NCBI GenBank assembly: GCA_012845835.1
Contig: JABAKD010000002.1
Coordinates: 6,430,103-6,494,102, forward strand
Direction: 5' to 3'
Length of the DNA: 64,000 nt
Source of the DNA: Undaria pinnatifida
Taxonomy: Eukaryota > Sar > Phaeophyceae > Laminariales > Alariaceae
This document shows, piece after piece, positions 59,101 to 64,000 of this stretch (within the stretch, counting starts at the first letter, position 1; each line of letters starts with the position of its first letter). Made by a program: the position numbers and the translations under genes. The notes under the pieces are model-generated. The model searched no databases. It saw only the letters and a list, made by a program, of their open reading frames with translations, and was not told the origin of the DNA.

Positions 59101-62100
59101 AGAGTCTTCCTGTGTATTTATGGGGAATACTCCCTTTGCGGTTTCCACGTTTGCGGTTTCCACGGTTGATCAATGCCATAGATTCGATGTTTCAACCGTT
59201 GCCAAGCATGACATACCTCTCCTCAGCCTCACCTGGATGAAAGCTCTAGCCCGACCTCATTGCACAACCCATATATTCACATCTGACGGACCAACACGCA
59301 GCGCTTGGAATCGAAACGTCTGAGGGCTCTGGTCACAATTTTTACTTCGATCATCCATTCCCGATGTCAAAAACCCATGAAGTAGTCTTGGCCCGTCGGG
59401 TTTTGTTGCCGTGCTAGCGGGTGTTTGTTTTCAATACACGTCTCCCTGATATGGCATTAGATCCGCTTGCCTAGAATGAGGAGATGGTTCCCGCGCGAGT
59501 CAAGCTACCGTGCCCCCTTTCTCTGCCCTGTAGTCACACGTCTTAACCCACAGCGGCGCAAGATTGTTAATGCGAATTTGGTTGAATGGTCGCGAACCGA
59601 CCTGGCGGGCATGGTTGGTTTTGCTTTGATGCGGCATATGTTGGTTTTATCTCACACGGGTGGACAACACTCCCCGCTTCAGAATGCTACCGACAAGGTG
59701 TCAAGATGCGTTGCTCGTCGGGCAAGCTGCGGTTATGTTAACGTTGTACCGCTCGTCGAACTATCTACACATTTCGCAAAGTGGGTGACAACTAAGCTAT
59801 TTCCGGAACATGATGGAGCCACAGTAGACTAGTTCTATCGCATTATAGTGAATATAGCCCCATCCTCACTTTGTATCGAGCCCAGGCCGCTTCAAAACGG
59901 GTCTACATATCATGCCGCTGGCATATTTAAAAAATTCAAACCGCCAAACACCTCGAAAAGGGTGCGCATCGCGCATCCAAAAATATCAAATATAGAGCCA
60001 ACCTCTCGCTTGACCGGCTATGAGTCGCTGACAAAAGAAGGTTTAAAAATGACCCCCTTGGCATGGCCCAATGTATGACTTTTATCAACGCGGATCTTGG
60101 AATTGTGGATTGTGAGCGGGTTCTTCAACCTGCCGCAAAGTAGGCATCGGCGGGACGTTGTGCAATGCGAGAGGGTAAGTTGACCTCCAGATAAGTGGCT
60201 GATGGCGTGTCCATGTGGTCCCGCGAAGGGATTATCTGACCTTCCGTAACATGACCAGCGGCGTACCGTCCACCTCCCCGGTGGCGCCATGCGTAATCTC
60301 TAACGATGATGGTGGTGATGTCTTCTGCCGTTGCTGATTCAGTAACTATAGTTGATATTTCGTTTCTTGCACGTTTATTGTTGATTCCTCTACCGCTGCT
60401 ACAAGGTGGGTGACGACTGCTGTTGCGCTCGTCGCTGTGTGTGGTGGGGTTGCTGCCGTTGTGCCTGCCACTGCTGCAACGATGGAGCCCCCTACGGCAG
60501 CTTTAACTGCGACGAATTCGTCTTTTCGACCACGACATTGGCCGCTACGGGTATGATTACCGCTACTTCCGCGGTGATGGTGACGCTTGCTGGGCCTCGT
60601 CCACGATTACGGACACGGACGGTTACGAGAAGAATGCTGGCGATGGGCTACCCTCCCCCTCTAGCCACGATCGCTGGAAACGGTAGTGATTATTGTACAC
60701 CGTCACAGGTTGCTTCTAACAGGTCCATGGTCGTCTCATACGTCCATATCGAGTTGGCTGTAGTCACACGAACTTGATAGTTCCACGGCCAAGGTACGAA
60801 ACATGGCGCTGCGATGCCTAGTGACTGGAAGGCCGGCCTTTACGCACAAAAGCAGCGAGAGACGCGCGCTTTCCCAGTATATGTTTGGTAAAGAGGCATA
60901 GTTATCAGTTTCTCATTCTGCCGCCGACGTGTTTAGGAGCTTACCAGCGGTACGCCTATTCTGCCACGAGGACGTTGCCGGTAGTAACCGTATACCATCA
61001 TCCCGCCAGGGTTCAATGCATGTCTACAGGAGAGCTATTTACTCCCATAGATAGCCAACCATGGCAAACAATTCCCAGCGACCTTGTTTAGCCTACAACT
61101 AGCGACCAATGCCACAGTAGGTGGGTTAACTACTTATTCTCAGTTAAATCAAATGCCGCGTCCGAACTCTGCCCGTGAGCGACGCTATATGCGGAGTCCA
61201 ACAAACAGCTCCACTGATAATAGCTACATATTCAACCAATAGCAAGCACTCTAAGCCTAAATTGGGCCCGCTGTGTTACTTGTACACTTTGCAGTTACGG
61301 GCTTGCGTCAAGGAGAGGAAATTGTCCAGAACCGTGCGCCAGCTGCAGCCTTGTCGCGGTTCCAGCGTGAGTGTATTTTCGTGTGGCCAAATGGGAAAGG
61401 CTGTAGCTCATACGCTAAAGAGTTTTTTGTATCCAGTCACGTGAATCATCCCACCAGTGTCTGCAATCTAAGATAATCCCTCACGAAGATGACCTACATC
61501 TCAAGGGCACGACGCAGTATTGAGATAACCCCTTGCTTATCAGCCGAATAAGCACGGGGATACCCACAGGTGTGCGCGAAACCTAGGTGTATGCCTGGTG
61601 CTATTGTTAGCGTCAGAGTATGATCAAACAGTAGAGTCGCTACTAATTGGGGGGGGGAATACTAACCAAGGCAACTCCATTGCGATTGTGGAACACTGCA
61701 TCTCCCTCCTGTGCTCTACTGCGTAGATCTGTGCTGATACGCCGCACGAAACTACGTTGGAGCAAGAAGCCCATCATCGCTGTGGACAACTGATGTGGGC
61801 GAACCAGTTGGTATGCCAGGAATGGATGGCCATGTGTTCATTCGCGAGGGCTCTAGTTCTACGTGTTTGGGCTGATGGCAGCTAGGACGGAGTGTATCGC
61901 CTTGCGGTGGCGTGCTATTATCTTGGTGAGATAGTGGCGAAGTCACCCGTGCCCTCCGGACAGCAACACCCAACGCTATCGCACGGACGAGCAGTACAAA
62001 ACTCTTATACGTCCCAATCCAAAGACACCTACGCCGCTCCGCCATGGCCCGTCAAGGCCCCACCAACCGAACTAATCTATTTGGTTTGTCTCCCGTTGCC

Positions 62101-62605
62101 GTTGTCTTCGCAACTCCCGATGCTGTCGTATGGTTTTTACCGTTGTTGCTTGATATCGTTTTCTGCTACCTATTTCTCTATTGTCGGTGTCTTGCTCCAC
62201 AAACCAACGTCCCTAACATTTGTTATCCTCATTTGCCTCCGCCGCTCGCGCCGGTAGCTTTACTGCACCGGTATACAGCAGAACGTGAGGTTACATCAGC
62301 TATTCTCGTTCTTTGTCCGATCCCTGCGCCACGAATAGCGACCCAAGACACGAATAGAGTGGTATTGTCAATCGTCTACCAATGGAGTGCATCATTACAA
62401 AGGTCACCATGCTACGCGCGTGTCGTACATCTCTTAATACACATCGTACAAAGCCCCTTCCCCGTCGGCCTGGGACGCTTCTTGGCCGATGCTTCAATCG
62501 GCGAATTGTCTCAGCGTTATACTAAAGCCCCGAAGGAGTTAAGCACGCGGTCTACACAGGTACGAAATGTCTTTATCGACGCGCAGGATCCCGGGGCGAG
62601 GCTGT

Positions 62606-62790
62606 AGTGCATGTTTCTCATTACCAGACAATTTAGATACGCGTGGTGCAATGCCTCCTCTGACCTCGTTCTGTTTCGTGTAGCTCTCTCGGGGGGCGGG
62701 GCAGAAGTACATGTTTCTCATTAGCGGACAATATGTATACGCGTGTGGTGCAATGCCTCCTCTGGCCTGGTGCATTTTTGTGTTGCTCTC
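62606..62790. repeat. Tandem duplication, ~100-bp unit
   Basis: Two units share gtacatgtttctcatta (first copy gtgcatgtttctcatta), gacaat, atacgcgtg, tggtgcaatgcctcctctg and ttttgtgt-like ends. The minus strand of both reads the peptide RRHCTTR. Recent, short and non-coding as far as visible. Confidence 0.75.
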
Positions 62791-64000
62791 CAACTGATGT
62801 TTGGTTCTGTACGTCATTTAGACCACTCTCACCGACGAAATCGACACCACTCTGGCACGCAATAGTAACAACTATCTTCAACATAACAAAAAAAATATTG
62901 TTGCCTCTCCACTGGAGCTTTCGGCCAATAACTACCCCACCTCTTGATTGAACCGCTCGACCATCTACCACCTGCATTCAAACCTGAACTCGAGAGTACA
63001 TCCGCATCCAGTCCATGGGCACACTAGCGCAGCCTGCTTTAGCCATAATAACGTCGGGTATACTCTTCTCAGTCAATCTTGCTCTGACACGGCCATATCT
63101 ACGAGCGTTCCTCAGTAGTAGGTCGCTCTGGTGGCGTGGCGCCACGTTATGGTTGAGTGGTGGTCTTTCATTTCGTTCTGTCCAATCTGAGAGTTATTTG
63201 CTTAACCACGAGGGGCGGCGAGGATGGGCTGGACGTCCACATGTTCGCCTCCACGATATGTTCTAGAGTATGTTTCGCACAAGGTGATCGTCGGGCGGTC
63301 TTCCGTTGCGTGAGCCTAGCTCATGTCACCGTTACTTCCTTTAAACTAAAAATCTCCTTCTACCGCAAGCATGGGCACAAATGAAACTGGCACCCCCCGA
63401 GATGGTGTCATTACGTAAAGGAGAATACGAACGGGTGAACCGCTCAGGGTTTACATGTCTACGGGTGGCGGTGGCAAGATCGGATGTATTTGGCGGCGAC
63501 TATCACATGCACAGAACACAAAGTAGAGACGGAACCTTGACCCTCATTTTTGTGGACGTAGTACTGGGCGGACATCACTACATTAGAAGCCATTCGCCCG
63601 TCGTAATGTCGAAATAATTTTCCAGGACCGGTGACTTAGTGAAACACTTTGCCACTTTCTAACGCTACAGTTCCACCCAATGTATGTTTGCCCCAGATAA
63701 AACTCGAATCCATATCATGTCTTTGAGTACAACCAGCACCGCCATAAACGCACGGGCATGTGGATGGCGATGGGGGTTTGGACCACTACTGCTCACGTCA
63801 TTTGCTATTGTTTCTATTCTAACTTTCGATCGTACTTGAGAAAAATTTAGCACGAAACATTTTGACTCTCGCCGTATCCGTAAAACCAGCGGTTGAACGA
63901 TACTAGCTCACAAGATGCCCCACCCCTTTATGGAGCATGAAGCAGCACAAACCGGGAAAGCTGCCACTGACACCATGCCTTCCTTCCGCGCATGATAAGA
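62791..64000. other. Gene-free stretch to window end
   Basis: Short frames only; no domain, repeat or RNA gene recognised. Confidence 0.35.

Larger units (their letters stand above)
54804..62600. other. Gene-poor region with no supported gene
   Basis: Plus-strand frames of 60-187 codons are frequent (57022-57306, 58344-58667, 59467-59832, 60406-60777, 62044-62607), but none shows a domain I recognise and consecutive frames shift phase without splice support. Palindromic motif copies lie at 55088-55110 and 56098-56121. Old decayed coding sequence cannot be excluded. Confidence 0.35.

Noticed and set aside
57022..62607. Run of plus-strand frames considered as a decayed viral or retroelement polyprotein
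   Set aside because: No recognisable capsid, polymerase, protease or helicase motif, and frames change phase without splice sites; length and density are compatible with chance.

Overview
The window looks like nuclear DNA from a brown alga, probably Ectocarpus-like. The evidence is a seven-exon gene for a mannuronan C5-epimerase (alginate modification, an expanded family in brown algae), long GT-AG introns, CTG/CAG-rich coding repeats, a TTAGGG/TTGGGG-like patch and a tyrosine-recombinase retrotransposon. It is not bacterial: no operons, and the only long open frames belong to the transposon. Species is inference.

Layout. (1) 774-9213, plus strand: the epimerase gene, whose exons join to a 499-residue reading frame; intron 2 carries a TA-flanked 106-bp hairpin MITE. 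(2) 9.2-26.8 kb: gene-poor DNA with a 3 x 300-bp tandem array (10.8-11.7 kb), a CAA-rich tract, and a decayed array with GGTTCNAACCCC-like boxes (13.8-15.6 kb). (3) 26.9-37.8 kb: repeat-dominated. One dispersed family (called R1 here) occurs in both orientations, with C-rich and G-rich arrays in mirror orientation 9 kb apart, a 1-kb tandem duplication at 31.25-33.3 kb, and a second family (R2) with an inverted partner at 39.3-39.9 kb. (4) 38.1-39.3 kb: a Ty3/Gypsy RNase H fragment and a 308-bp MITE with 8-bp target duplications. (5) 40.4-48.0 kb, minus strand: a nearly intact Ngaro/DIRS-type retrotransposon with split direct repeats A1-gag-RT/RNase H-tyrosine recombinase-B1-A2-B2, apparently nested in an older transposon remnant (possible terminal inverted repeats near 40.21 and 49.10 kb, Harbinger-like transposase fragment at 48.3-48.7 kb). 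(6) 49-64 kb: gene-poor, with a possible two-exon gene at 50,967-51,594, R1 copies and a small tandem duplication at 62.6-62.8 kb.

The epimerase would act in the secretory pathway or cell wall, converting mannuronate to guluronate in alginate. The retroelement supplies Gag, reverse transcriptase/RNase H and a recombinase for circular-intermediate integration. Its repeats are 98-99% identical by eye, so the insertion is young, but a TAG stop cuts off the end of RNase H and the recombinase frame lacks an early ATG. No CRISPR, rRNA or convincing tRNA was seen. Most of the remaining short open frames are compatible with chance.
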